From Intestinirhabdus alba (GTDB lineage: Bacteria > Pseudomonadota > Gammaproteobacteria > Enterobacterales > Enterobacteriaceae), in the NCBI RefSeq assembly GCF_009711095.1, contig NZ_WMJZ01000025.1, positions 1 to 64,000 on the forward strand: a stretch of DNA of 64,000 nucleotides. The letters are read 5' to 3'. The notes under the pieces were generated by a model, which saw nothing but the letters and a program-made list of their open reading frames with translations, searched no databases and was not told where the DNA came from. Position numbers and translations under genes: made by a program. Of the stretch, positions 8,822 through 18,017 are shown piece after piece (positions within the stretch are counted from its first letter, which is position 1; each line of letters opens with the position of its first letter).

Positions 8822-9835
8822 TCAGCAAGCGTAGAAAGACGGGCGCTCCGGCAGCGCTATGGCAACGGACCCGCCGTTCTTCTGCGCCTTCAGGCAGGCG
8901 TCGGCCGCGACGGAGGCTGCGTAGCCGTCCCAGGCCGACGGCCCCCGCAGCCGACCGGCAGCGACGTCGTTGATAAACGCCTGCAGCTCGGCGTCATAGG
9001 CGGTGATAAAGCGATCTTTCCAGTCGGTAAGGATTGCGGTCGACAGGCTGGCGTCCCGACGCATTTGTACCGCCGACGGCTCCGGCAGGCGGGCAACGCC
9101 CGTTTCTCCCACCACCTCGCACTGGATGTCGTAGCCGTACTGGCAGTTCACAAAAATTTCAACGTCGATCAGGGTTCCCTTCCGGGTCTCAAAGGAGACG
9201 ATCTGCGGGTCCTTAAGCCGCCCATGGGTATGAGAAGTAGAGCGTGGGAAACGCACCTGAACGGAGCGGTAGTCGTCATTTAACAGCCAGCGCAGCACGT
9301 CCAGCTCGTGGATCAGGGTATTGGTAATCGCCATGTCGGTGGTGTAACTCTCGTCAACCTTCGGATTGCGATGGGCGCAGCGCAGCAGCAGCGGCGCGCC
9401 GATAGCGCCGTCGTCAATCGCTTTCTTCAGCGCCCGATAGCCTTCGTCATAAGGCCGCATAAAACCAACCTGCACCAGACGGCGGCCGGCCTCTATTTCC
9501 GCATCGACAATGCGTCGACATCCCTCGGCGCTCATCGCCAGCGGCTTTTCGCAGAACACCGGCTTGCCGGCGGCTATCGCGGCCAGCGTATACTCCTCAT
9601 GGGTTGGGTCCCAGGAGGCGATCAGCACGGCTTCGACGTCGGTGGAACGAATCACGTCATGGCCGTCGGCGTAGACTTCCGCACACACGCCCGGCAGCGC
9701 CGCCGCCGCCCACGCGCTGTCTGGATTAATATCTGAAACGGCCACTACCGTGGCCCCCTGTAATACCTGGGTGCAGCGGCGGATATGTTCTTTACCGATA
9801 GCGCCCGCGCCGATGACGCCTAATTTGAGTGTCAT
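8822..9835 (-). CDS. iolG: Inositol 2-dehydrogenase
   Basis: A 337-residue Gfo/Idh/MocA-family oxidoreductase that oxidises myo-inositol to 2-keto-myo-inositol with NAD+. The N-terminal Rossmann motif [15 protein letters not shown], the EKPLAM motif with its active-site lysine, the [10 protein letters not shown] segment and the [16 protein letters not shown] block with catalytic Asp/His are all present. Length is normal. It follows iolD with a 38-base gap in the same operon, giving the first enzymatic step of the pathway next to the third. Confidence 0.95.
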   Translation of the reverse strand: MTLKLGVIGAGAIGKEHIRRCTQVLQGATVVAVSDINPDSAWAAAALPGVCAEVYADGHDVIRSTDVEAVLIASWDPTHEEYTLAAIAAGKPVFCEKPLAMSAEGCRRIVDAEIEAGRRLVQVGFMRPYDEGYRALKKAIDDGAIGAPLLLRCAHRNPKVDESYTTDMAITNTLIHELDVLRWLLNDDYRSVQVRFPRSTSHTHGRLKDPQIVSFETRKGTLIDVEIFVNCQYGYDIQCEVVGETGVARLPEPSAVQMRRDASLSTAILTDWKDRFITAYDAELQAFINDVAAGRLRGPSAWDGYAASVAADACLKAQKNGGSVAIALPERPSFYAC

Positions 9836-9873
9836 AGAGAGTGTCTCCGTGGTTATGTAGGGTTCAGGTATCG

Positions 9874-11820
9874 TTAGTAATCCCGCGCCTGCGCGCGCGT
9901 TTTATTCATCTGCTCCGCCACGCGGCGTATGCGTTCTGACAGCGCCGTCTGGGCAACGCCAACGTTCCACCAACTGCCGTACTTATGTACCATCGTTTTA
10001 GGCAGCACTTTTATGTCGATCAGCGTGCTGACGGTTTCACCGCGGGCGGCCGCCAGCGCCTGGCGCAGCTCATCAAGGCTGGTGACGCGCCAGCTTTTAC
10101 AGCCGTAGCCGGCGGCGATAGCCGCAAAATCTACCGGTATCAGACCGCCCTTCAGCGCGCCGCGCCCGGCCTGGCGGTAGCGGAACTCCGTGGCGAAACT
10201 GCCCATTCCGTGCTCCATCTGCAGATTGTTGATACAGCCGTTGGCCATATTGTCGAACAGCACGACGTTAATCTTGGCCCCCTCCTGCAGAGAGGTAATC
10301 AGCTCAGAGTGCAGCATCATGAAAGAGCCGTCGCCAACCAGTGAATAAACCTCGCTCTGCGGCTGCGCCAGCTTCACGCCGAGGGCGGCGTTGATTTCGT
10401 AACCCATGCAGGAGTAGCCATACTCAACGTGATAGGTATTCGGCACCCGGTTGCGCCAGATACGCTGCAGATCGCCGGGCAGGCTGCCCGCCGCTGCGAC
10501 GATCGTTGCGTCTGCAGGCAGCGTTTCATTCAATACGCCAAGCACGCTGCTTTGGGTCAGGGTGGAGCCGGTAAGCTGGCGGAATTCACGAAACACCGCT
10601 TGCCGATCCAGGCTATCGTCGATTTCCGGCACGAAATCGCTTTCCCGCCATACCGCCTGGTAAACGCGCCGGGTCTCTTTCATCTGACGGTTCTGCGCGC
10701 TCTCGAGCCGCTCCCCCCACTGCGCCCGCCAGCTTTCGGCGTCCAGCGCCGCGTCCAGCGCGGCTAAGGCTTCGCGCGCGTCCGCCAGCAGCGGTATGCC
10801 GTCCAGCTTCCAGGCGTCGAAATTGCTGACGTTAACGTTCAGAAAACGGACGCCAGGGTGCTGAAAAATCCATTTCGATGAGGTGGTAAAATCGCTGAAG
10901 CGCGTCCCCAGGCCGATAACCAGGTCCGCCTCTTTGGCCAGCTGGTTAGCGGCCAGGCAGCCGGTTTCCCCCACCCCGCCGACGTTAAGCGGATGGGACG
11001 AAACAATGGCACCCTTGCCCGCCTGGGTCTCCGCAAACGGAACGCCGTAGCGCCCGGCAAAGCGGGCCAGCGCGTCGCCGGCCGCGGCGTATTTCACCCC
11101 GCCGCCGCAGACGATCAGCGGTCTGCGGCTGGCTTTTATGGCGTCTACCGCCGCCGCCAGCTGCGCGGCGCTGGCCGGACGCCGATCGGGGCGATGAACC
11201 CGACGGGTAAAAAATGACGCCGGATAATCCCAGGCCTCCCCCTGCACGTCCTGCGGCAGGCACAGCGTGACCGCGCCGGTTTCCGCCGGGTCCGTCAGCA
11301 CGCGCATCGCATTAACGCAGGCGCTCATCAGCTGCTCCGGCCGCATAATGCGGTCCCAGTATTTACTGACCGCGCGAAAGGCGTCGTTGGTGGTAATGCT
11401 GAGATCGTGGCTCTGCTCGATCTGCTGCAAAACCGGGTCCGGCTGGCGGGTAGCGAAGACATCGCCGGGGAGTAACAGCAGCGGAATGCGGTTGGCGGTC
11501 GCCGTTGCGGCGGCGGTAATCATGTTTGCCGCGCCCGGACCGACGGAGGAGGTGCAGGCGATAATCTGACGGCGCAGAGAGTGCCTGGCGAAACCGGTCG
11601 CCGCATGAGCCATCCCCTGCTCATTGCGCCCCTGATAAACCTGCATGTCACCGCTGTCCTGCTCCAGCGCCTGCCCCAGCCCCAGCACGTTGCCATGGCC
11701 GAAAATAGCGAAAATTCCCTTCACAAATTTGTATGTTTCGCCATCCATCTCCAGATACTGGTTATCGAGGAACTTAACCAGCGCCTGCGCCATTGTCAGT
11801 CTCAGTTTGCCCATATGCAC
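9874..11820 (-). CDS. iolD: 3D-(3,5/4)-trihydroxycyclohexane-1,2-dione hydrolase
   Basis: A 648-residue thiamine diphosphate enzyme of the acetolactate synthase-like superfamily. It hydrolyses the cyclic dione made by IolE to 5-deoxy-glucuronate. The three TPP-enzyme domains can be followed: an N-terminal pyrimidine-binding domain with [14 protein letters not shown] and a conserved Glu region, a central domain, and a C-terminal pyrophosphate domain containing the [12 protein letters not shown] motif followed by NNLQMEHG. It is the first gene of the leftward iolDGHET series, whose promoter lies in the 523-base gap shared with divergent iolC. A second ATG two codons in is an alternative start. 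Confidence 0.95.
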   Translation of the reverse strand: MHMGKLRLTMAQALVKFLDNQYLEMDGETYKFVKGIFAIFGHGNVLGLGQALEQDSGDMQVYQGRNEQGMAHAATGFARHSLRRQIIACTSSVGPGAANMITAAATATANRIPLLLLPGDVFATRQPDPVLQQIEQSHDLSITTNDAFRAVSKYWDRIMRPEQLMSACVNAMRVLTDPAETGAVTLCLPQDVQGEAWDYPASFFTRRVHRPDRRPASAAQLAAAVDAIKASRRPLIVCGGGVKYAAAGDALARFAGRYGVPFAETQAGKGAIVSSHPLNVGGVGETGCLAANQLAKEADLVIGLGTRFSDFTTSSKWIFQHPGVRFLNVNVSNFDAWKLDGIPLLADAREALAALDAALDAESWRAQWGERLESAQNRQMKETRRVYQAVWRESDFVPEIDDSLDRQAVFREFRQLTGSTLTQSSVLGVLNETLPADATIVAAAGSLPGDLQRIWRNRVPNTYHVEYGYSCMGYEINAALGVKLAQPQSEVYSLVGDGSFMMLHSELITSLQEGAKINVVLFDNMANGCINNLQMEHGMGSFATEFRYRQAGRGALKGGLIPVDFAAIAAGYGCKSWRVTSLDELRQALAAARGETVSTLIDIKVLPKTMVHKYGSWWNVGVAQTALSERIRRVAEQMNKTRAQARDY

Positions 11821-12343
11821 AATCCTTAATCGTTCAGTATCTGCCGCGCGGGTTCGCGTTGTTACGCCGCCAGCGTGGCTGGCCGGGGTCGAGGAAAGCC
11901 GCTAACGCCCGCTGGAATATCTGGCGATTATAAGCAAACATTTTTTTCATAAAACATAAATACAAAAGAAATATTTCATTTTGCGAGAAGGATCAAACTC
12001 TCTACAGATCCCACACCTTTCGCTTACATTTATGGGCCGCTCCGCTATGTTTTTACGGCGCACCCAAAACAACTAACTCATTAATAAACAAATAAAATAT
12101 ATTATTAAGTATGGTTGTAAAAGACCCCGACAACCGGATCAAACTCCGTGTCGTTAAAGTGCCTGTCGACGCCATAGAGTGGTAGATCCTTCACAGTTTT
12201 GATTTTTAAATTCCAAATATGTTTGAAAATGAAATTTTTATTTCTCAAACTAAAAAATAGTAATAACCATCAGGCTGTTCGCGGAAGCCGATCGCCGTGG
12301 CGATCCTGACCAGACAGCAGGCAGGCAAAAGGAAACGTTAACG
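11821..12343. promoter_or_regulatory. Divergent iolD / iolC control region
   Basis: This 523-base gap has no gene and is AT-rich, unlike its surroundings. It separates the leftward iolDGHET series from rightward iolC and must hold both promoters. It contains GAAATATTTC (11968-11977), a perfect palindrome on the iolD side, and a larger palindromic site at 12231-12244 on the iolC side. The iolC ribosome-binding site (AAAGGAAACG) lies just before the ATG. Confidence 0.7.
12231..12244. promoter_or_regulatory. Candidate IolR operator upstream of iolC
   Basis: GAAAT-N4-ATTTC with perfect arms, embedded in an outer GTTTGA ... TCAAAC pair (12221-12226 and 12245-12250). The same GAAAT-N4-ATTTC arrangement recurs upstream of iolA (17747-17760). 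Two copies with identical arms and spacing at two iol promoters make this a good candidate for the IolR binding site; binding itself is inferred. Confidence 0.5.
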
Positions 12344-14257
12344 ATGAACAGAGCAGTTAAGCGCCTCGACGTTATCTGCATTGGCCGGGTGGCCGTCGAT
12401 CTCTACGCCCAGCAGATCGGTGCCAGGCTGGAAGATGCGGGCAGTTTCGCCAAATATCTGGGAGGCTCCTCTGGCAATGTCGCCTACGGCACGGCTATTC
12501 AGGGGCTAAAATCGGCAATGCTGGCGCGGGTGGGCGATGAACACAACGGCCGCTTCCTGCGTGAAACCTTAAGCCGCGCGGGCGTCGATACCCAATATCT
12601 GCTTACCGATAAGCAGCGCCTGACCGCGCTGGTTATGTTGGGAATTAAAGATCAGGAGACCTTTCCGCTGATCTTCTACCGCGACAACTGCGCGGATATG
12701 GCGCTGACCGCAGAGGATATAAACGAAGAGTACATCGCCTCTTCCCGTGCGCTGGCGGTGACCGGCACTCACCTGTCGCACGCCAGAACGCGCGATGCGG
12801 TGTTGACGGCGCTGGGCTACGCACGCCGCCACGGCCTGCGAACGGCGCTGGACATCGACTACCGGCCGGTGCTCTGGGGGTTGACCTCTCCGGGCGACGG
12901 CGAAACGCGCTTTATCGCCTCCGATCGGGTGACCCGGCAGCTACAGGAGGTACTGCACCTGTTTGATTTGATCGTTGGCACCGAAGAGGAGTTCCATATC
13001 GCCGGCGGCAGCACCGATACGCTTACCGCGCTGAAGAACGTACGCCACGCCACGGGGGCAACGCTGGTCTGCAAACGCGGCCCGATGGGCTGCGTGGTGC
13101 TGGAAGGGGAGATCCCGGACGACTGGCAGCACATTCCGCTGCAGCAGGGGGTGAACGTTGACGTACTTAACGTTCTCGGTGCCGGCGACGCTTTTATGTC
13201 CGGGCTGTTGCGCGGCTGGCTGAACGACGAGGGCTGGGAGCAGGCCTGTCGCTATGCCAACGCCTGCGGCGCGCTGGTAGTGTCGCGCCACGGCTGCGCT
13301 CCGGCCATGCCGACGAGGATCGAACTGGACGATTACCTGTCACGGGCGCAGTCCGTTCCGCGGCCGGACATCGACGCACGCCTTAATCATCTGCACCGGG
13401 TAACCAGCCGCCGTCAACGGTGGCCCGAGCTGTGTATTTTCGCTTTCGATCATCGCAAACAGCTGACGGAGCTGGCGCGGGAGACCGGGCGCGATACGGT
13501 CTGTATTCCGCAGTTGAAGCTGCTGCTGCTGTCCGCTGCCGAAACCGCGGCCAAAGAGGCGGGGCTCAACGGGCGCAGCGGGGTGCTTATCGATGATACC
13601 TGGGGCCAGCGTTCGCTTAACGCTATCACCGGCAAGGGCTGGTGGATCGGCCGCCCCATCGAACTGCCCGGCTCGCGCCCGCTGCGCCTGGAGCACGGCA
13701 ATATCGGCTCGCAGCTTATCAACTGGCCGCTGGAGCAGGTGGTAAAGTGCCTGGTCTTCTATCATCCGGACGATCCGGTCGCGCTGCGCGCGGAGCAGGA
13801 CGCGCTGCTGCTGGAAATCTGGCAGGCCTGTAACACATCGGGTCACGAGCTGCTGCTGGAGGTGATACTGCCGGCAAGCTGCCCGGACAGGGACGAACGG
13901 CATTATTGCCGGGTACTCGAACACGTTTATCGGCTCGGCATCCGCCCGGATTGGTGGAAGCTGCCGCCGCTTTCCGACGCCAGCTGGGTGCAAATCTCCG
14001 CGCTTATCGCGCGTGAGGATGAGTGGTGTCGGGGTATCCTGCTGCTGGGGCTGGACGCGCCTTCGGATCGCCTGCGCGCCGGCTTCGCCGAAGCGGCCAG
14101 GCACCCGATAATTAAAGGCTTTGCCGTCGGGCGCACTATTTTCGGCCAGCCGGCACGCCGCTGGATGCAGGGGGAGCTCAGCGATGAGGCGCTGGTTGAA
14201 GAGGTGAAGCGCAACTACCTGGCCCTGATTGACTACTGGCGCGAAGCGCGCCGCTAG
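12344..14257 (+). CDS. iolC: Bifunctional 5-dehydro-2-deoxygluconokinase / DUF2090 aldolase-like fusion
   Basis: A 637-residue two-domain protein. Residues 1 to about 325 form a PfkB/ribokinase-type sugar kinase, with YLGGSSGNVAYGTA near the substrate site and NVLGAGDAFMSG, the anion hole and catalytic Asp, near residue 280. Residues from about 340 form a DUF2090 domain of TIM-barrel aldolase type (LCIFAFDHRKQLTELA at its start). The kinase phosphorylates 5-dehydro-2-deoxygluconate; the fused domain is generally annotated as the aldolase that cleaves the phosphorylated product to malonate semialdehyde and dihydroxyacetone phosphate. No separate iolJ is seen here, which supports that. It is followed by a terminator and then iolR. 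Confidence 0.93.
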   Translation: MNRAVKRLDVICIGRVAVDLYAQQIGARLEDAGSFAKYLGGSSGNVAYGTAIQGLKSAMLARVGDEHNGRFLRETLSRAGVDTQYLLTDKQRLTALVMLGIKDQETFPLIFYRDNCADMALTAEDINEEYIASSRALAVTGTHLSHARTRDAVLTALGYARRHGLRTALDIDYRPVLWGLTSPGDGETRFIASDRVTRQLQEVLHLFDLIVGTEEEFHIAGGSTDTLTALKNVRHATGATLVCKRGPMGCVVLEGEIPDDWQHIPLQQGVNVDVLNVLGAGDAFMSGLLRGWLNDEGWEQACRYANACGALVVSRHGCAPAMPTRIELDDYLSRAQSVPRPDIDARLNHLHRVTSRRQRWPELCIFAFDHRKQLTELARETGRDTVCIPQLKLLLLSAAETAAKEAGLNGRSGVLIDDTWGQRSLNAITGKGWWIGRPIELPGSRPLRLEHGNIGSQLINWPLEQVVKCLVFYHPDDPVALRAEQDALLLEIWQACNTSGHELLLEVILPASCPDRDERHYCRVLEHVYRLGIRPDWWKLPPLSDASWVQISALIAREDEWCRGILLLGLDAPSDRLRAGFAEAARHPIIKGFAVGRTIFGQPARRWMQGELSDEALVEEVKRNYLALIDYWREARR

Positions 14258-14268
14258 CCCTCCGCTTC

Positions 14269-14304
14269 AGCCCGCCGTTTTCAAAAAAGGCGGGCTTTCT
14301 GTTT
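14269..14304 (+). terminator. Rho-independent terminator of iolC
   Basis: AGCCCGCC (14269-14276) and GGCGGGCT (14289-14296) form perfect 8-bp arms followed by the T-rich tail TTCTGTTTC, 11 bases after the iolC stop codon. Confidence 0.8.
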
Positions 14305-14389
14305 CGTCGTAGAATGAATCGTATATTTCAAATGTCGCTTCATTTGGTACACTACAACCCTATCTTTTTCATTTCCTCAGAGCACATCC

Positions 14390-15241
14390 ATGGCTAACAA
14401 TCCAACCCAACTGACCATCCTGCAGGATGAAATCCGGCGTCGCTACGATACCTTAAGCAAACGCCTGAAACAGGTTGCCCGCTATATCCTCGACAACAGC
14501 AACAGCGTGGCTTTCGACACCGTGGCCTCTATCGCCCGTCAGGCGGACGTGCCGCCCTCAACCCTGATTCGCTTCGCTAATGCTTTCGGCTTCAGCGGCT
14601 TTAATGAAATGAAACAGATGTTCAGACAGCACCTGATGGAAGAGACCGCCAACTATACCGAACGCGCCCGCCTGTTCCGGCAGACGGCCGGCAATGAAGC
14701 GCCGCCGCCGGAAACGCCGACGGAGATCCTCAATATGTTCACGCTGGTCAATAGCCAGGCGCTGCAGCAGTTGGCTATTCAAACTCCCGGTGACGATCTG
14801 GAGCGTGCGGTGGCGCTGCTGGCGGCGGCCGAAAATATCTACGTGATCGGGCTGCGCCGCTCCTTCAGCGTCGCCTCGTACCTGACCTATGCGCTACGCC
14901 ATCTGGATCGCAAGGCGCTGCTGATCGACGGTCTGGGCGGAATGTTCACCGAACAGCTCAGTCTGGTGGGGCCGAAGGACGTGGTGGTGGCGATCAGCTT
15001 CTCGCCGTACGCCCGCGAGGTGGTAGAGCTGGTGGAGCTGGGAGCCCAGCGTAAGGCCCGGCAGATAGCGATCACCGACAGCCGGGTCAGCCCGCTCGCC
15101 GCGTTCAGCGACGTCTGCTTCGTGCTGCGCGAAGCGCAGGTTGACGGCTTTCGCTCTCAGGTCGCCTCCCTGTGCCTGGCCCAGACGCTGGCCGTCTCGC
15201 TGGCGTTAAACAACAGCAAAGATCCGCAGACAGGCCACTGA
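14390..15241 (+). CDS. iolR: RpiR-family regulator of inositol catabolism
   Basis: A 283-residue MurR/RpiR-type transcription factor. The N-terminal HTH_6 domain (about residues 10-85) contains ASIARQADVPPSTLIRFANA, and a SIS sugar-phosphate-binding domain follows (about 130-270), with ENIYVIGLRRSFSVASYLTY and VVVAISFSPYAREVVEL. RpiR-type IolR represses iol genes in enteric bacteria until an inositol-pathway intermediate binds the SIS domain. Position inside the iol cluster between iolC and iolB supports this. A CAAATG-N6-CATTTG repeat at 14329-14346 sits in its promoter region and could serve autoregulation. Confidence 0.9.
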   Translation: MANNPTQLTILQDEIRRRYDTLSKRLKQVARYILDNSNSVAFDTVASIARQADVPPSTLIRFANAFGFSGFNEMKQMFRQHLMEETANYTERARLFRQTAGNEAPPPETPTEILNMFTLVNSQALQQLAIQTPGDDLERAVALLAAAENIYVIGLRRSFSVASYLTYALRHLDRKALLIDGLGGMFTEQLSLVGPKDVVVAISFSPYAREVVELVELGAQRKARQIAITDSRVSPLAAFSDVCFVLREAQVDGFRSQVASLCLAQTLAVSLALNNSKDPQTGH

Positions 15242-15255
15242 TCCCCTTTCAGTCG

Positions 15256-15285
15256 CCGACCGCCCGATAAGGGCGGCCGGTTTTT
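15256..15285 (+). terminator. Rho-independent terminator of iolR
   Basis: CCGACCGCCC and GGGCGGCCGG pair with one mismatch around a GATAA loop, followed by five T residues. It lies 15 bases after the iolR stop codon, between convergent iolR and iolB. Confidence 0.75.
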
Positions 15286-15338
15286 CAACGCTATTCCCGC
15301 CGCCTGAGTTAGTGAGAAGAGATATTCGGCCGCTGCCC

Positions 15339-16148
15339 TCACTCGCGGCGAGGATAGCCGCCGCCGTTGATCCAGGCATGGTCCTCTTCCCAGCTAAACA
15401 GCCATTTACGCTCCGGACCGGCCATTACGTTCAGGTAGTAGCTGCTGTAGCCGGCAATCGTCGCCACCGGATGATAGCCGCGCGGCACCATCACCACATC
15501 GTGGTTATAGGGAGCCATACAGACGTCCAGGCTGCGATCGTCGGTATAGACCCGCTGGAAAGCGAAACCCTGCGGCGGATCGAAACGGTGGTAATAGGTC
15601 TCTTCCAGCTGGGTTTCCTGACCCGGCAGCGCGGTATCATGCTTGTGGGAAGGCCACGAGCTGGTCGCCCCCTCTTCGGTATACACCTCCACCACCAGCA
15701 GGCACTCCGCCGGCGCGCTGTCCGGCAGAATGTTATGCACCAGCCGCTGATTACGCCCCGCGCCGCGCCGCTCAACGCCCACCTCCTCCGGGCGAATAAC
15801 CCTGGCCGGAAACGTCCCCCTGCCCGGCGCGCTGCAGATCGCCAGCTCTAAATCAGCGTCCGCCGTTATTATGGCGTTATCCTGCGGCGGCACGTAAACC
15901 GACCACGGAGGCGTACGTTCGAACGGCGACAGGCGCTGCCCCAGACCGGGAAAATCGGCCTCGCGCGTGCTTATCGAGGCCAGCCCGGAGACCAGCACCA
16001 GACAAAGCTCGCGATCGCCGCTTTCGATGGTAATGTTTTGCCCCTGCTTTATTATGCAGACATCAAAACCGATATGGTGCCAGCCCGCGATCTGCGGCGT
16101 AATATGCTGGATATGCTCCCCTTTCTGCGCTTTAACCAGTAAAGACAT
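15339..16148 (-). CDS. iolB: 5-Deoxy-glucuronate isomerase
   Basis: A 269-residue protein of the KduI/IolB cupin family, which converts 5-deoxy-glucuronate to 5-dehydro-2-deoxygluconate, the substrate of the IolC kinase. Cupin features visible include GWHHIGFDVCIIKQG early on, SSWPSHKHDT (metal ligands), EETYYHRFDPPQGF and GYHPVATIAGYSSYYLNVMAG. It lies 17 bases after iolA on the same strand, so iolA and iolB form a two-gene operon read leftwards, convergent with iolR. Confidence 0.94.
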   Translation of the reverse strand: MSLLVKAQKGEHIQHITPQIAGWHHIGFDVCIIKQGQNITIESGDRELCLVLVSGLASISTREADFPGLGQRLSPFERTPPWSVYVPPQDNAIITADADLELAICSAPGRGTFPARVIRPEEVGVERRGAGRNQRLVHNILPDSAPAECLLVVEVYTEEGATSSWPSHKHDTALPGQETQLEETYYHRFDPPQGFAFQRVYTDDRSLDVCMAPYNHDVVMVPRGYHPVATIAGYSSYYLNVMAGPERKWLFSWEEDHAWINGGGYPRRE

Positions 16149-16165
16149 GGCGCACTCCTTGATAG

Positions 16166-17671
16166 TTAACCTAGCGTCGGCATACTGAATTCCGTAGCGG
16201 TTCGCTCGCCCTGCGGCCAGCGCACGGTGGCGGTCTTCATTCGGGTATAGAAGCGCACGCCGTCCGGTCCGTGAACGTTCAGCGCGCCAAAGACGGAGCG
16301 TTTCCAGCCGCCAAAGCTATGGAACGCCATCGGCACCGGCACCGGCACGTTGACGCCAACCATTCCGGCCTGCACGTCATGCACAAACTGGCGCGCGGCG
16401 TGGCCGCTGCGGGTAAAAATAGCGCTGCCGTTGCCAAACTCATGACGATTCACCAGCGCCAGCGCGCTTTGATAGTCCGCAACCCGCACGATGCCCAGCA
16501 CCGGGCCAAAAATCTCTTCCCGCCAGATGGTCATATCGGGAGTGACGTTATCAAACAGAGTACCGCCGACGTAGTATCCCGCCTCATAGCCGGGAACGCG
16601 CAGCCTGCGACCGTCAACCACCAGCGTCGCCCCTTCACTGACGCCCTTATCAATGTAGCCAAGCACCTTTTTCCGCTGCGCCGCCGAGACCAGCGGCCCC
16701 ATTTCGTTCTCTTCCCCACCGCGCAGGCAGCCCGGCCCCACCTTCAGCGCCTCCACCAGCGGTTTCAGGCGGGCAATCAGCCGCTCCGCCGTCTCGTCGC
16801 CAACGGCCACCACTACCGGCAGCGCCATACAGCGCTCCCCCGCTGAGCCGTAGGCACCGCCCATAATCGCGCTGACCGTCGCCTCCAGATCCGCATCCGG
16901 CATAACGATCGCGTGGTTTTTCGCCGCGCCGAACGCCTGCACCCGTTTGCCATGCGCGCTGGCGGTTTTATAGATATGCTCCGCCACGCCGGAGGAGCCG
17001 ACAAAACTCACGGCGGCAATACGCGGGTCGGTATAGAGCCGCTCCGCCGCCTCATTGCCGCAGTGCACCACGTTAAAAACGCCGTCCGGCAGGCCGGCTT
17101 CTTTCAGCAGCTCCGCCAGGCGCACGGCCGCGGAGGGAGCCAGCGCCGGCGGTTTCAGCACGAAGCTGTTGCCGCAGGCCAGCGCCAGCGGAAACATCCA
17201 CATCGGCACCATTGCCGGAAAATTAAATGGCGTAATCCCCGCCACCACGCCCAGCGGCTGCATCAATGAATAACTGTCGACGCCGGAGCCAACATCCGGG
17301 GAAAATTCACCTTTAATCAGGTGCGGTATACCGCAGGCAAACTCCACCACCTCCATACCGCGGGTCAGCTCCCCCAGCGCGTCTGACCAGACCTTTCCGT
17401 GCTCGCTGACGATGATGCCCGCCAGCTCTTCGGCGTGCTGCGCCAGCAGCGCCTTGAAGTTAAACAGCACCCGGGCGCGGCGCAGCGGCGTGGTGCGCGA
17501 CCAGCCTTCGAAGGCATCGCAGGCGACCTCAATGGCCTCAGACACCTCCTGCGCGGTTGATAGCGCAACCTCCCGGGCGACCTCGCCCGTGGCCGGGTCG
17601 AACACCGGCAGCGTCTCACCGCTGCGGCTGATGACGGTTCTGCCAGCAATAAAGTTTCCAGTGATAGACAT
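16166..17671 (-). CDS. iolA: Malonate/methylmalonate-semialdehyde dehydrogenase (CoA-acylating)
   Basis: A 501-residue aldehyde dehydrogenase of the MMSDH class, which oxidises malonate semialdehyde to acetyl-CoA, the last step of inositol catabolism. Class-specific features are AFGAAKNHAIVMPDADLEATV, the nucleophile in GSAGERCMALPVVV, the NAD region TPFNFPAMVPMWMFPLALAC, and GVNVPVPVPMAFHSFGGWK near the end. Length is normal. It is transcribed with iolB from a promoter in the 346-base gap shared with divergent iolI, where candidate IolR sites are seen. The same family also acts in valine catabolism, but the context is clearly iol. Confidence 0.95.
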   Translation of the reverse strand: MSITGNFIAGRTVISRSGETLPVFDPATGEVAREVALSTAQEVSEAIEVACDAFEGWSRTTPLRRARVLFNFKALLAQHAEELAGIIVSEHGKVWSDALGELTRGMEVVEFACGIPHLIKGEFSPDVGSGVDSYSLMQPLGVVAGITPFNFPAMVPMWMFPLALACGNSFVLKPPALAPSAAVRLAELLKEAGLPDGVFNVVHCGNEAAERLYTDPRIAAVSFVGSSGVAEHIYKTASAHGKRVQAFGAAKNHAIVMPDADLEATVSAIMGGAYGSAGERCMALPVVVAVGDETAERLIARLKPLVEALKVGPGCLRGGEENEMGPLVSAAQRKKVLGYIDKGVSEGATLVVDGRRLRVPGYEAGYYVGGTLFDNVTPDMTIWREEIFGPVLGIVRVADYQSALALVNRHEFGNGSAIFTRSGHAARQFVHDVQAGMVGVNVPVPVPMAFHSFGGWKRSVFGALNVHGPDGVRFYTRMKTATVRWPQGERTATEFSMPTLG

Positions 17672-18017
17672 CTTCTCGCCTCATAGTGTAGGGGGCGATA
17701 CGCTGCCCCTGTTTCCGATCCTGTCGTGCTATAACCGTAGTGATATGAAATTTATATTTCAATAATCATATAAAGTGAAATATCACTTTGGTGATAAGCA
17801 TCGCATTTTTCCCGATGCCTTATGGCGTCCTCAGTGAAAAAACGCTTTTATACGGCGTAGTTAGCCGATTTAATCGTCAATACCGACTACATCTCTGGGT
17901 GCTATTTGCGAAGCAGCTCAAACAATCACCATTTCAACCATTGCTAACAATGAAATAAAAATTTTAAATAACAGGACAGCGAATCCGTTCAGTCACTCTT
18001 TTGTCAGGAGCATCATC
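17672..18017. promoter_or_regulatory. Divergent iolA / iolI control region with three palindromes
   Basis: This 346-base gap has no gene. It holds TGAAAT-TTAT-ATTTCA (17746-17761, sharing GAAAT-N4-ATTTC with the iolC promoter), AAAGTGA-AATA-TCACTTT (17772-17789, perfect 7-bp arms, too short a spacer for a CRP site), and CATTG-CTAA-CAATG (17939-17952) flanked by ATTTC and GAAAT just upstream of iolI. These fit an operator cluster for IolR or another regulator; binding is inferred. Confidence 0.55.

Noticed and set aside
17772-17789. CRP site AAAGTGA-AATA-TCACTTT
   Set aside because: The spacer between GTGA and TCAC half sites is four bases, not six; kept only as an unassigned palindrome.
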